A stretch of 64,000 nt of DNA from Crocosphaera sp. UHCC 0190 (GTDB taxonomy: Bacteria > Cyanobacteriota > Cyanobacteriia > Cyanobacteriales > Microcystaceae), in NCBI RefSeq assembly GCF_034932065.1, contig NZ_JAYGHP010000009.1, positions 62,001 to 126,000 of the forward strand. Reading direction: 5' to 3'. Below, in pieces: positions 56,601-64,000 of this stretch. Position numbers and translations under genes: made by a program. Within the stretch, counting starts at the first letter, position 1. Each line of letters opens with the position of its first letter. The notes beneath the pieces were generated by a model, which had not been told where the DNA came from, did not search any database, and saw only the letters and a program-made list of their open reading frames with translations.

Positions 56601-58142
56601 GTGAGATTTATGCCGAATTTATCAACTTCGATCGCCACCCATTACCATGAACGAACCAAGTACCATCCCCAAACCATTGCCGCTAAAAATCAAGGGTTAG
56701 ATTGGTCAAAACAGCCTGTTCCCTTCAAAGAATATAAAATCGGCCAGTCTTATGATCTTACCCCTTATCTCTCGGAAACTTCACCCACCGCTCCCCAAGC
56801 ACAAGAATGGCAGCGACTGTCTCGATTATTAGGTTGTAGTTATGGCTTAACGGCGAAAATTCCCACCATGGGAAATCCTGTTTATTTAAGGGCTGCTCCC
56901 TCAGCCGGGGGACTCTATCCGGCTGAAGTTTATTTAATCTCCAAAGGAACCGCTTTACTCCCTCCTGGATTATACAATTATCAAGCTCAAACTCATTCTT
57001 TAGTTCATTTTTGGGACGATGAGGTTTGGTCAAAATTACAACAAGCTTGTTGGTTTCATTCTGCTTTAGAAAATACAGAATTAGCAATCATTACTACGGC
57101 GATTTTTTATCGTTCTGCTTGGCGTTATGAGGATCGAGCCTATCGACGTATTTTCTTAGATACCGGTCATTTATTAGGGAATATTGAATTAGCTTGTAGT
57201 ATTAATCATTATCGGCCTCATTTAATTGGCGGATTTCAAGATCATCTGCTCAATAAACTTCTCTATCTTGAACCGGAAAAAGAAGGGGTAATTACGGTTA
57301 TTCCTCTGACGGATCTGTTAAAACAAACTCAGGATAAATTAGTCACTTATCAACCAAATGCTTTACCTTCTCCCATTCAAAGGGATTATCCTTTGATTGA
57401 TGATGGGGAATTATTACCCTATTTTCATCAGGCGACGGCCATTCAAACCGCAGAATCTCCTCAACCTTTTACGAATTCATCAGACACCCAATCTTTAGAA
57501 GATAAATATAATTTTCCTTTTTGTCTCAAAGTTTCGACAAAAACCTTCCCTATTGATTGGGGAAAAGAGTTTTATGATCTCGAAAAAACCATTCTCAGAC
57601 GACGTTCAACCCGCGCTTATACCGGAGCAAATTTGACCTTAGATGAGTTGAAATCTCTCTTACACTTTACCTATCAATCTCAAGATTATCTTAGCCAAGG
57701 ATTTGACCCAATTCCTGATTATTTTGACTTGAGTTTAATTGAAACTTTTATCGCTGTTTCTGGGGTACAAGGAATAGATACAGGGTGTTATTATTACGCC
57801 CCGAAAGCGCAAGAATTACGACAAATTCGCTTTAAAAATTTCCGACAGGAATTACACTATCTTTGTCTTGGCCAAGAATTAGGAAGGGATGCAGGGGCGA
57901 TCATCTTCCATACGGCTGATTTACAAAAAGCTGTGGAAAAATATGGCGATCGCGTTTACCGTTATTTACATTTGGATGCGGGACACCTGGGACAACGGCT
58001 TAATTTAGCCGCTATTCAACTTAATTTGGGGGTCAGTGGTATTGGGGGCTTTTTTGACGATCAAGTTAACGAAGTCCTAGGCATTCCTGACGCTGAAGCG
58101 GTTCTTTATCTCACTACCCTAGGACGACCCAGATACCAATAA
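56601..58142 (+). CDS. SagB/ThcOx-type nitroreductase-fold oxidoreductase, tandem domains
   Basis: The 513-residue protein has two nitroreductase-like halves. The N-terminal one (about 1-250) includes GNPVYLRAAPSAGGLYPAEV and RRIFLDTGHLLGNIELAC. The C-terminal one (about 315-513) starts ILRRRSTRAYTGANLTLDEL and contains RYLHLDAGHLGQRLNLAAIQ. SagB-type FMN enzymes oxidise azolines in thiazole/oxazole peptide pathways, but no cyclodehydratase or precursor peptide is seen nearby, so another substrate is likely. GTG at 56601 or ATG at 56610 may be the start. Confidence 0.83.
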   Translation: MRFMPNLSTSIATHYHERTKYHPQTIAAKNQGLDWSKQPVPFKEYKIGQSYDLTPYLSETSPTAPQAQEWQRLSRLLGCSYGLTAKIPTMGNPVYLRAAPSAGGLYPAEVYLISKGTALLPPGLYNYQAQTHSLVHFWDDEVWSKLQQACWFHSALENTELAIITTAIFYRSAWRYEDRAYRRIFLDTGHLLGNIELACSINHYRPHLIGGFQDHLLNKLLYLEPEKEGVITVIPLTDLLKQTQDKLVTYQPNALPSPIQRDYPLIDDGELLPYFHQATAIQTAESPQPFTNSSDTQSLEDKYNFPFCLKVSTKTFPIDWGKEFYDLEKTILRRRSTRAYTGANLTLDELKSLLHFTYQSQDYLSQGFDPIPDYFDLSLIETFIAVSGVQGIDTGCYYYAPKAQELRQIRFKNFRQELHYLCLGQELGRDAGAIIFHTADLQKAVEKYGDRVYRYLHLDAGHLGQRLNLAAIQLNLGVSGIGGFFDDQVNEVLGIPDAEAVLYLTTLGRPRYQ

Positions 58143-58202
58143 TCTATCCACAAACTTGAATCAATTCAAGGGGGGATGGCGCAATTTTACACCCCACAAT
58201 GT

Positions 58203-59573
58203 TTACTTAATTTGTTGACATAATTCCCGAAAATGTTCCCCCCGATCTTCAAAACTTTGATATTGATCAAAACTGGCACAAGCAGGAGATAATAAAACAA
58301 CTTTTGCTTGATTTTGTTTCCCTAATTCTAAACCTCTTTTAACTGCCTTATCCATCGTTTCCACAATTTCATAACGATTATAACCAGATTCTTCTAACCG
58401 TTTAGCAAAGCTTACAGCAGCATCACCAATCAACAAAACTGTAGCAACTTTTTCTTTGATTTGGGTGATCCATTTCGTATCATCACCCTCTTTTGCTTCC
58501 CCTCCAGCAATTAAAATGGCCGGTGATTTAACAGACATTAATCCCACTTCTGCGGCATCATAATTAGTCGCTTTACTATCATTAATAAACTCAATTCCGT
58601 TAATAGTTGTAATATATTCCAAGCGATGAGGAACCCCTGTAAACGTCGCTATAGCTTTAGCGATCGCCCCTTTTTCAATTCCTGCTAATCTTGCTGCTGC
58701 TACTGCCATTAAAAGGTTTTGTTGATTATGAAAACCGGCCATTTTAAACAAATTTAGGGGTAAAATTAATTCCCCAAAAGCTACCACCCAATTATCTTGA
58801 ATGTAAACCCCTTTAGAGGGATCACAGAGCAAGTTTTCTTTGCCTTTTATAGTAGTCCAATAAGCATCAGCCCATTGATGTAACCCCATTTGATGTAAAT
58901 AAGGATCATCCCCATTAAAAATTTGATATTCACACCGTTGTAACAAAGATGCTTTAATAGCGTAATAATTATCTAAGGTTTTATGACGACTTAAATGATC
59001 AGGGGTAAAAGTCGTCCAAATACCAATTTTAGGACTTAATTCTTGGGATGATTCGCATTGATAACTACTAATTTCTGCTATAATAGAATCATAGGCTTGG
59101 TTGTCATTTTTTTGGGATTGAGCTAAAGCTAATTCACAAGCTGCATAACCAATGTTGCCACAGGATGGCGCGTTTAATTTGGCCCCCTGAAAAATAGCCG
59201 CGACCAAAGCAGTAGTGGTAGTTTTGCCATTAGTTCCCGTAATTCCCACCCAAGGAGATGACTTGAGATACCGCCAGGCCAATTCTAACTCTCCAATAGT
59301 ATCAATGCCTAGCTTACGCGCTTCTATTAATAGGGGAACATCCCAAGGAACCCCAGGACTAACGACAATTAAATTAGGTAAATTAGAGGGTTTTAAGGTG
59401 GGGGTATGGCCTAATTTAACCGTTATGCCTTCGGTTTGTAACTGTTGCTGTATTGGGTGTAAATTAGGAGAGTCTGAGCGATCGCTTAAGATCACTTCCC
59501 ACCCGTCTCGTTTGAGGCATTTCGCAGCAGCAATTCCCGATCTTCCCAATCCGATAATATAAGCTATGGCCAT
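58203..59573 (-). CDS. murD: UDP-N-acetylmuramoyl-L-alanine--D-glutamate ligase
   Basis: The 456-residue Mur ligase adds D-glutamate to the peptidoglycan precursor. The N-terminal domain starts MAIAYIIGLGRSGIAAAKCL. The ATP loop is GITGTNGKTTTTALV, DHLSRHKTLDNYYAIKASLL follows, and the C-terminal domain has FINDSKATNYDAAEVGL and LLSPACASFDQYQSFEDRGE. The ATG at 59573 is chosen over a start 69 bases upstream because it begins the conserved Rossmann strand and follows AAGGATG. It ends just after the SagB-like gene, convergent. Confidence 0.95.
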   Translation of the reverse strand: MAIAYIIGLGRSGIAAAKCLKRDGWEVILSDRSDSPNLHPIQQQLQTEGITVKLGHTPTLKPSNLPNLIVVSPGVPWDVPLLIEARKLGIDTIGELELAWRYLKSSPWVGITGTNGKTTTTALVAAIFQGAKLNAPSCGNIGYAACELALAQSQKNDNQAYDSIIAEISSYQCESSQELSPKIGIWTTFTPDHLSRHKTLDNYYAIKASLLQRCEYQIFNGDDPYLHQMGLHQWADAYWTTIKGKENLLCDPSKGVYIQDNWVVAFGELILPLNLFKMAGFHNQQNLLMAVAAARLAGIEKGAIAKAIATFTGVPHRLEYITTINGIEFINDSKATNYDAAEVGLMSVKSPAILIAGGEAKEGDDTKWITQIKEKVATVLLIGDAAVSFAKRLEESGYNRYEIVETMDKAVKRGLELGKQNQAKVVLLSPACASFDQYQSFEDRGEHFRELCQQIK

Positions 59574-59666
59574 CGTTTTCGTGGCATCCTTTCCTGTTTT
59601 AAAGCAACCTATATCGTAGCAGAAAAGGGAATAAATGGGCAAAACAATTTTAGAGACAATATATTT

Positions 59667-60308
59667 TTATTGTTTTTGTCCAGGAGGAATAAAACGAATT
59701 TCTATCCGTCTTCTTCTTTGATCTGAGTTACGATTAGGAGAAGATAATTGACCTGATGGTAAATACAATTGTGCTGCTGAGTACGCCCGAAATTGAACCT
59801 TTTTAAAATTGGTGTTTTTTTCTAATTCTTGAACTACTGATAAGGCTCTCATTAATCCTAAATCACTATTAGAGCCTGGGGTTAATATTTTCACGAATTG
59901 ATTGCCATTTGCAACGTTTTCTAACTGACTATCTAAGTTACTAAATTGATTATTTGCTTGTCCATCTGTATGACCAATTACCTGAATAAAATCAATCTCT
60001 CGTTCCCTAATAATTTTATCAATTACTGGTATTACTTGCATCACAATATATTGTTTTAATTGAGGAGTCAATTCTGCACTACCTGATGGAAATTGAAATT
60101 TCCCTGAATTTTCATCAATAATAATTGGAGAAGCTGATTCTAGGCGTTTATTTAAGTCTTGTAGATTTTTATTTAAGTTAAGAACATGAAAAAGAGCTAA
60201 CAACAATAAAAAGCTAAGAATCATAAACGCATTGGACATTAAATCTGTGAACGAAGCAAATACATTGAGTTCTTCAAATTCATTTATATTTCGGTGTTTT
60301 TTAGGCAT
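59667..60308 (-). CDS. MotB/ZorB-like peptidoglycan-binding stator subunit
   Basis: The 213-residue protein has a short cytoplasmic N-terminus and one transmembrane helix (about 23-45) with aspartate D22 in ASFTDLMSNAFMILSF, at the place of the ion-binding aspartate of MotB and ZorB. An OmpA-like domain follows: FQFPSGSAELTPQLKQYIVM, VIGHTDGQANN and the end NSDQRRRRIEIRF. It should anchor to peptidoglycan and form an ion channel with the MotA-like protein encoded 10 bases upstream. Genes for flagella are absent, so it is a Zorya-type or other stator, not a flagellar one. Confidence 0.83.
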   Translation of the reverse strand: MPKKHRNINEFEELNVFASFTDLMSNAFMILSFLLLLALFHVLNLNKNLQDLNKRLESASPIIIDENSGKFQFPSGSAELTPQLKQYIVMQVIPVIDKIIREREIDFIQVIGHTDGQANNQFSNLDSQLENVANGNQFVKILTPGSNSDLGLMRALSVVQELEKNTNFKKVQFRAYSAAQLYLPSGQLSSPNRNSDQRRRRIEIRFIPPGQKQ

Positions 60309-60318
60309 AATTGCACTT

Positions 60319-61941
60319 TTATAAATTATTCTTTTGGTTAAAATTGCTTAAGTTATCCAAAAAAGATTGATTACTTTTTGAATTTAGTGTCACAGTGAGT
60401 TTATTTAAAACTGATTCAATTTCTTTTAGAGACAGAGCAGATTTTTCAACCTTTTCCGTGATAATCTGAACGTGATAATTAGTTCTTCCGTTTTCTTGTA
60501 TCATATTTTTACTTAGTCTGTCTCCTAATGTGATTAAATGTTCTTGATTAATGGTTGGTTGATTAATCAGTTGAACAAAGTTGCTTTTAATTGTGTATAG
60601 ATAATCTCTTGTTAGTTCAATTTTTTCTAACAAAACCTGATTACTTTGATTATTATTATTGGTCTGACTATCAAGACTTTTAATAATACGATCACCTAAT
60701 GTTTGGAGACTAAGAGATCCAGTTTCTAAATATTCTTTATTCAAAGAAATGAGTTCTCTTGATTGTTGATTTACGCCATCTATTTTACCTCCAAAGTTTA
60801 AGATTTCATGGACAGAATCATTAAGATTAACAATGGTTATTTCTACAGTTTTAATTAATTCAGTAACCGTTGATATTGTATTAGAAAACTGCTGTTGAGT
60901 TTTGTCTAAATTTTCAGTTGCAGATACTAATTTATAAGATAATTGACTATTATTAATCATTTCTGATGCTTCTAAAAAACACATCGCACTATTTTCTAAA
61001 GTTTTAGCATATTTCACAAAATTCTCATGTTGAACAATTTCTTTAAGAGAATTAACCTGTTTTTCCAATAATAAAGCTGACTGATAAAAAGTTTCTGAAC
61101 CCCTATTTAATGTACCAGCAGTTTCCGTAAAACGTTCATAAACTTGTTTTGCTAAATTAGTTGCTTCCTTGTTTCCTTCAGCAATTTGTTGTGCAACACT
61201 TCCTAAAGATGATCTAACTGCTTGAGTTACATTCTCATGAAATCTCGTTAAGAATTCATTCTGTTGATCGACCATGCGATTAATTGCTTGATCAAGTCTC
61301 GTTTTTCCTTCAATCGTTGGTTGTAGAATATTATCAAGATAATCCTCTAGAGAACTAATGAGAGCATATTTCGCTGAAGTGGTATTACAACGAAGATTAA
61401 CTAATGTTAATAAAGAACTGCATACTAAGGCAATTAAGCTAGTAATAAAAGCAATTCCCATACTTTGGAGAGGTACTTGAAATTTATCAATAAAATTGTC
61501 AGCTTCTCCCCCTACTTGACTAATGGTTTCACTTAAATTATATAAATTAATGGTAATCCCTAAAAATGTCCCTAATAATCCAAATGCCAACAATAAATTA
61601 GGCAAAAGACGACAAAAATAGTCCCATTTTTCACAGGATAGTGAATTGCCAAAAAAATTAAACTTTTCCTGACTATATACCCCATCAACTAATGCTTCAG
61701 TATTGACTTTTTCTAAGACTAAACTCGCTTGTTTAAATCTATCTTCTAAGATAGTAACAATTTTAGGTTGAACCCCACGACTACTATTAAATGTCACCAG
61801 TCTTCTTACTTTATTCGCAGCATCGATCAAGTATCGATAAAGAAAAACTCGTAAAAAAATAGCCAATATTGTCGGAATAATGACCAATATAAGCGTCAGA
61901 AAAATTAGATAAGGGGGAAAGAGTTTAATCCAGTCAAACAT
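60319..61941 (-). CDS. MotA/TolQ/ZorA-like channel subunit with long cytoplasmic tail
   Basis: The 540-residue protein has helices at about 11-35, 112-134 and 161-183. The second contains LLLAFGLLGTFLGITINLYN, the MotA/ExbB/TolQ signature as found in ZorA. The remaining 350 residues are helical and heptad-rich (INRMVDQQNEFLTRFHENVT, EKVEKSALSLKEIESVLNKL), resembling the coiled-coil tail of ZorA, which in Zorya transmits ion-driven rotation into the cytoplasm. It lies 21 bases after the large upstream gene. A defence role is inferred from ZorA likeness only. Confidence 0.8.
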   Translation of the reverse strand: MFDWIKLFPPYLIFLTLILVIIPTILAIFLRVFLYRYLIDAANKVRRLVTFNSSRGVQPKIVTILEDRFKQASLVLEKVNTEALVDGVYSQEKFNFFGNSLSCEKWDYFCRLLPNLLLAFGLLGTFLGITINLYNLSETISQVGGEADNFIDKFQVPLQSMGIAFITSLIALVCSSLLTLVNLRCNTTSAKYALISSLEDYLDNILQPTIEGKTRLDQAINRMVDQQNEFLTRFHENVTQAVRSSLGSVAQQIAEGNKEATNLAKQVYERFTETAGTLNRGSETFYQSALLLEKQVNSLKEIVQHENFVKYAKTLENSAMCFLEASEMINNSQLSYKLVSATENLDKTQQQFSNTISTVTELIKTVEITIVNLNDSVHEILNFGGKIDGVNQQSRELISLNKEYLETGSLSLQTLGDRIIKSLDSQTNNNNQSNQVLLEKIELTRDYLYTIKSNFVQLINQPTINQEHLITLGDRLSKNMIQENGRTNYHVQIITEKVEKSALSLKEIESVLNKLTVTLNSKSNQSFLDNLSNFNQKNNL

Positions 61942-61962
61942 GATAAAATCCTCGAATATTTT

Positions 61963-64000
61963 TTAGAGTCCTAAAAGCTTGGTTTTGGCAGCTTCAAATT
62001 GTTCATCAGTTAAGAAACCATTTTCTTTCATTGAAATTAATTTCTCTAATGCTTTCATTCCATCAGATTGTGTATTTTGGTGATTTTGAATAGTTGCTAA
62101 AGGTAAAGATGTCTGATTTCCTGATTGTTTAGAATCAGAATAAGATAATAAATTATTATTTGATATTTGGGATTGTTGCTGCTTTATTTGATTTTCAATT
62201 TGAGCAATAAACCTAGTAATAATTCCTTCTTTTGCTGGGGTTTCTGTGGTTGCTCTTTGTCCAATAACTTGTGACTTATAAAAGAAATTGGGATCATGTT
62301 CTGATAAACTTTCTACATTCATTACAAATTTTTGAATCTTAGAATAATATTGTTCTTTCATCAAATTGGGATTAGCTTTTATTTGAGAAACTGCTTGATC
62401 TAGTAATGTTTTAATCATCTCTGTCATATCTTGACGAGAGGCTAATTGTTCTAATGCTTCTCGCCAAGAATAGCTTAAAGATGCTGTATAATGAGTTCGA
62501 TGTAATTCGTCATAATATGGAAATTCATAGCGTTGAGTTTCCTGATTATATTCTAGTAAATTAAGGGCAATACAAGGATAAAAAATATACTCTATTTCTT
62601 TTATTATCTTAGCATCATGAGGAATAATATCCGTAAACATAATTTGATGGTTATTATGCAAAATGCCTTGTGATACTTGTTGCTGATAGTGATCTTTCAT
62701 TCTAGTTATATCATTAACAATTCTCAGAGGAAAAGCAGCATATTCTGTTATGAATAATATCTCATCTTCTGCTTGAATGGGTTTGAAGGACGTTTCAGGA
62801 ATACCGAGTTGATTAATTAGCATATCTTTAAACTGTTTTACTTCAATATCATCTGTTTGTTTAAATCCAATTAATTGACTATTTTTTTCTTTCCCATTAT
62901 AAAAGCGAGGATCACTTAAATTGAGAGATAATAAAGGTTTAGCTGACTGTAAAATTTGTTCTAGTCTTCTGGGACGATCTGAAATTGAATAATTTTCTAA
63001 AAATCGTTTAATCACTGATTGAACTTGACTAAAACCAAGGGAACTAAATAATCGTTCAATGACCAAATCAGTTTTAGTTTGTAATTGAGATTGATCTACA
63101 AGATTAGTGGTTAATAAACTTAATAAAGAGTCCCCAAAGCTTAATTCTTTAGCGATATTATAGGTAACTGAAACTAGCTGTGATTGAGAACCATTATTGG
63201 GAATACAACTATCAATATCTGCTTCAGGAAAAATAGCTTCACCACTCATCTCATCTAGGTTTAATTGTCGCAATTCTTCTTCTTTTTTTTGATAATAATA
63301 GTTGGTTTTTTGTAATAAATCACTGAAGCTGTAAACTTGATTTAAACGAGTTGATACATGAGTTTGTAAAGTCTCGATAATTTTAATTGATTCATCATTA
63401 GCTGCAACTTCAAAATTATGTTTAATAATGCGGGAAATATGCCGAATTGTCGTAAGAATAACTTCTTTGATTTGGGCAAACTTTCGACTATTAAGAAACG
63501 GCAATTTAGACTTTTGTTCAATATCTTCTATTTCTTGTTTTGCCTCTGCCCAAATTTGCTCAATTTTTTCATCACTATACATTCCTTTAAGTTCCTGCTT
63601 TTTAGTTTCAAAACTTCTTTGATATTGAGCAAGTTTGGTTTTTAATGCTTCTAGAAAAGCCAAACTATTATTAATGGAAAAATTCTCATTATTGGGATTC
63701 AATAAATCAGCTAAAAAGCTATCAATATCTTGAGTTAAATTATCAGTAATAATGGACTGATTATTTTTTAAATTAGTCAACCAAATTCCTCGACTACTTT
63801 CAGTCTTTCCATCTTGAACTTTCCGAAACTCTGAGCGAAATCCTCTGGGTAAATCTTGCTTAACGATGTCAATATCTTCTGTTTTTTTGAATTCAAGATT
63901 TTCTAGAGAAGTTTGCCATTTTTTTAAGCTTTTTTCAAAGCTTTTATTATTGTCTTGAGTTGCTTCTTTTAGCTTATTTATAATACAATCATCTGCATTA
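61963..64000 (-). CDS. Large cytoplasmic protein with SHOCT-like C-terminus, 5' end outside the window
   Basis: The frame is open from the window edge; a TTG at 63780 is not a start because 73 in-frame codons precede it (including LPRGFRSEFRKVQDGKTESS). The 679 visible residues include a helical, charged region (EIEDIEQKSKLPFLNSRKFA, IIETLQTHVSTRLNQVYSFS). A mixed domain follows (EDEILFITEYAAFPLRIVND, then IPHDAKIIKEIEYIF), then a polar linker and the end ALEKLISMKENGFLTDEQFE, which fits a SHOCT-type helical pair. Parts recall the C-terminal half of bacterial tubulin-like (Tubulin_2) proteins; the GTPase part would be outside. Cotranscribed with the ZorA/ZorB-like genes. Function unknown. Confidence 0.7.
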   Translation of the reverse strand, partial: NADDCIINKLKEATQDNNKSFEKSLKKWQTSLENLEFKKTEDIDIVKQDLPRGFRSEFRKVQDGKTESSRGIWLTNLKNNQSIITDNLTQDIDSFLADLLNPNNENFSINNSLAFLEALKTKLAQYQRSFETKKQELKGMYSDEKIEQIWAEAKQEIEDIEQKSKLPFLNSRKFAQIKEVILTTIRHISRIIKHNFEVAANDESIKIIETLQTHVSTRLNQVYSFSDLLQKTNYYYQKKEEELRQLNLDEMSGEAIFPEADIDSCIPNNGSQSQLVSVTYNIAKELSFGDSLLSLLTTNLVDQSQLQTKTDLVIERLFSSLGFSQVQSVIKRFLENYSISDRPRRLEQILQSAKPLLSLNLSDPRFYNGKEKNSQLIGFKQTDDIEVKQFKDMLINQLGIPETSFKPIQAEDEILFITEYAAFPLRIVNDITRMKDHYQQQVSQGILHNNHQIMFTDIIPHDAKIIKEIEYIFYPCIALNLLEYNQETQRYEFPYYDELHRTHYTASLSYSWREALEQLASRQDMTEMIKTLLDQAVSQIKANPNLMKEQYYSKIQKFVMNVESLSEHDPNFFYKSQVIGQRATTETPAKEGIITRFIAQIENQIKQQQSQISNNNLLSYSDSKQSGNQTSLPLATIQNHQNTQSDGMKALEKLISMKENGFLTDEQFEAAKTKLLGL

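Noticed and set aside
56758-57087. 109-codon minus-strand ORF
   Set aside because: Shadow inside the SagB-like gene, with no ribosome site and a random-looking product.
56601-58142. Thiazole/oxazole-modified peptide cluster
   Set aside because: Only the SagB-like protein is present; there is no cyclodehydratase, precursor peptide or transporter next to it.
59215-59562. 115-codon plus-strand ORF
   Set aside because: Antisense to the start of murD, which is fully supported by motifs.
59667-61941. Flagellar motor or Tol-Pal system
   Set aside because: No flagellar, TolA, TolB or TonB genes are nearby, and the long tail of the MotA-like protein fits ZorA better.
63418-63645. Plus-strand ORFs of 64-75 codons near the right edge
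   Set aside because: Antisense to the large SHOCT-ending protein; phenylalanine-rich products result from the complement of lysine/glutamate codons.

Overview
The window is a stretch of cyanobacterial chromosome, AT-rich and packed with genes on both strands. Support for this comes from many copies of the octamer GCGATCGC (HIP1), cyanobacterial families (DUF760, SLH-domain porin, LabA/NYN protein, DUF4079, PEP-CTERM proteins, bacterial Trm1) and a SecA with no C-terminal zinc motif. Gene content, together with HypA/HypB and an extended hyp-type accessory cluster, suggests a unicellular nitrogen-fixing relative of Crocosphaera/Cyanothece. That placement is inference; no 16S gene is present.

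Layout. 0-7 kb: the start of an exported protein (cut by the edge), a tiny membrane protein, a CNNM/CBS transporter, a group 2 sigma factor, a DUF760 protein, MutY with an intact Nudix domain, and cobyrinate a,c-diamide synthase. 7.0-7.25 kb: a strongly structured RNA candidate carrying a 24-codon ORF behind an extreme Shine-Dalgarno sequence. 7.5-20 kb: an SLH porin, a SyrP-like oxygenase convergent with an adenylation-carrier-thioesterase protein, CysK, a J-domain protein, SecA, tRNA-Ser(UGA) and MetG. 20-32 kb: NYN protein, LptC-like lipoprotein overlapping an atypical response regulator, ExoD and DedA-type membrane proteins, SAH hydrolase, PIG-V-like transferase, Trm1, a receiver protein, HAD phosphatase, QueG and a family 21 glycosyltransferase.

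32-35 kb is a small defence-like island: an OLD-type ATPase next to a separate TOPRIM nuclease (a PARIS-like arrangement), and a dead PD-(D/E)XK-like gene with two nonsense codons. 35-41 kb holds two PEP-CTERM proteins, a phosphohexomutase and small transporters or unknowns. 41.8-50.8 kb, all but one gene on the minus strand, joins HypB/HypA with an NHL-repeat protein, a NifU-Rieske fusion, two small membrane proteins and a TPR protein. That set recalls the extended hyp operon of Nostoc, here with an MscS-like protein, an FkbM methyltransferase and a pore-like protein interspersed. 51-59.6 kb is mainly housekeeping: a second phosphohexomutase, MscS, Frr, PyrH, a SagB-like oxidoreductase and MurD.

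At the right edge (59.7-64 kb, minus strand) is a tight three-gene operon: a large protein with a C-terminal SHOCT-like segment (5' end outside the window), a MotA/ZorA-like channel subunit with a long cytoplasmic tail, and a MotB/ZorB-like peptidoglycan-binding subunit. It looks like an ion-driven envelope machine related to Zorya ZorAB but with a different partner, and is the best candidate here for an undescribed system. Short palindromic repeats are scattered between genes throughout.
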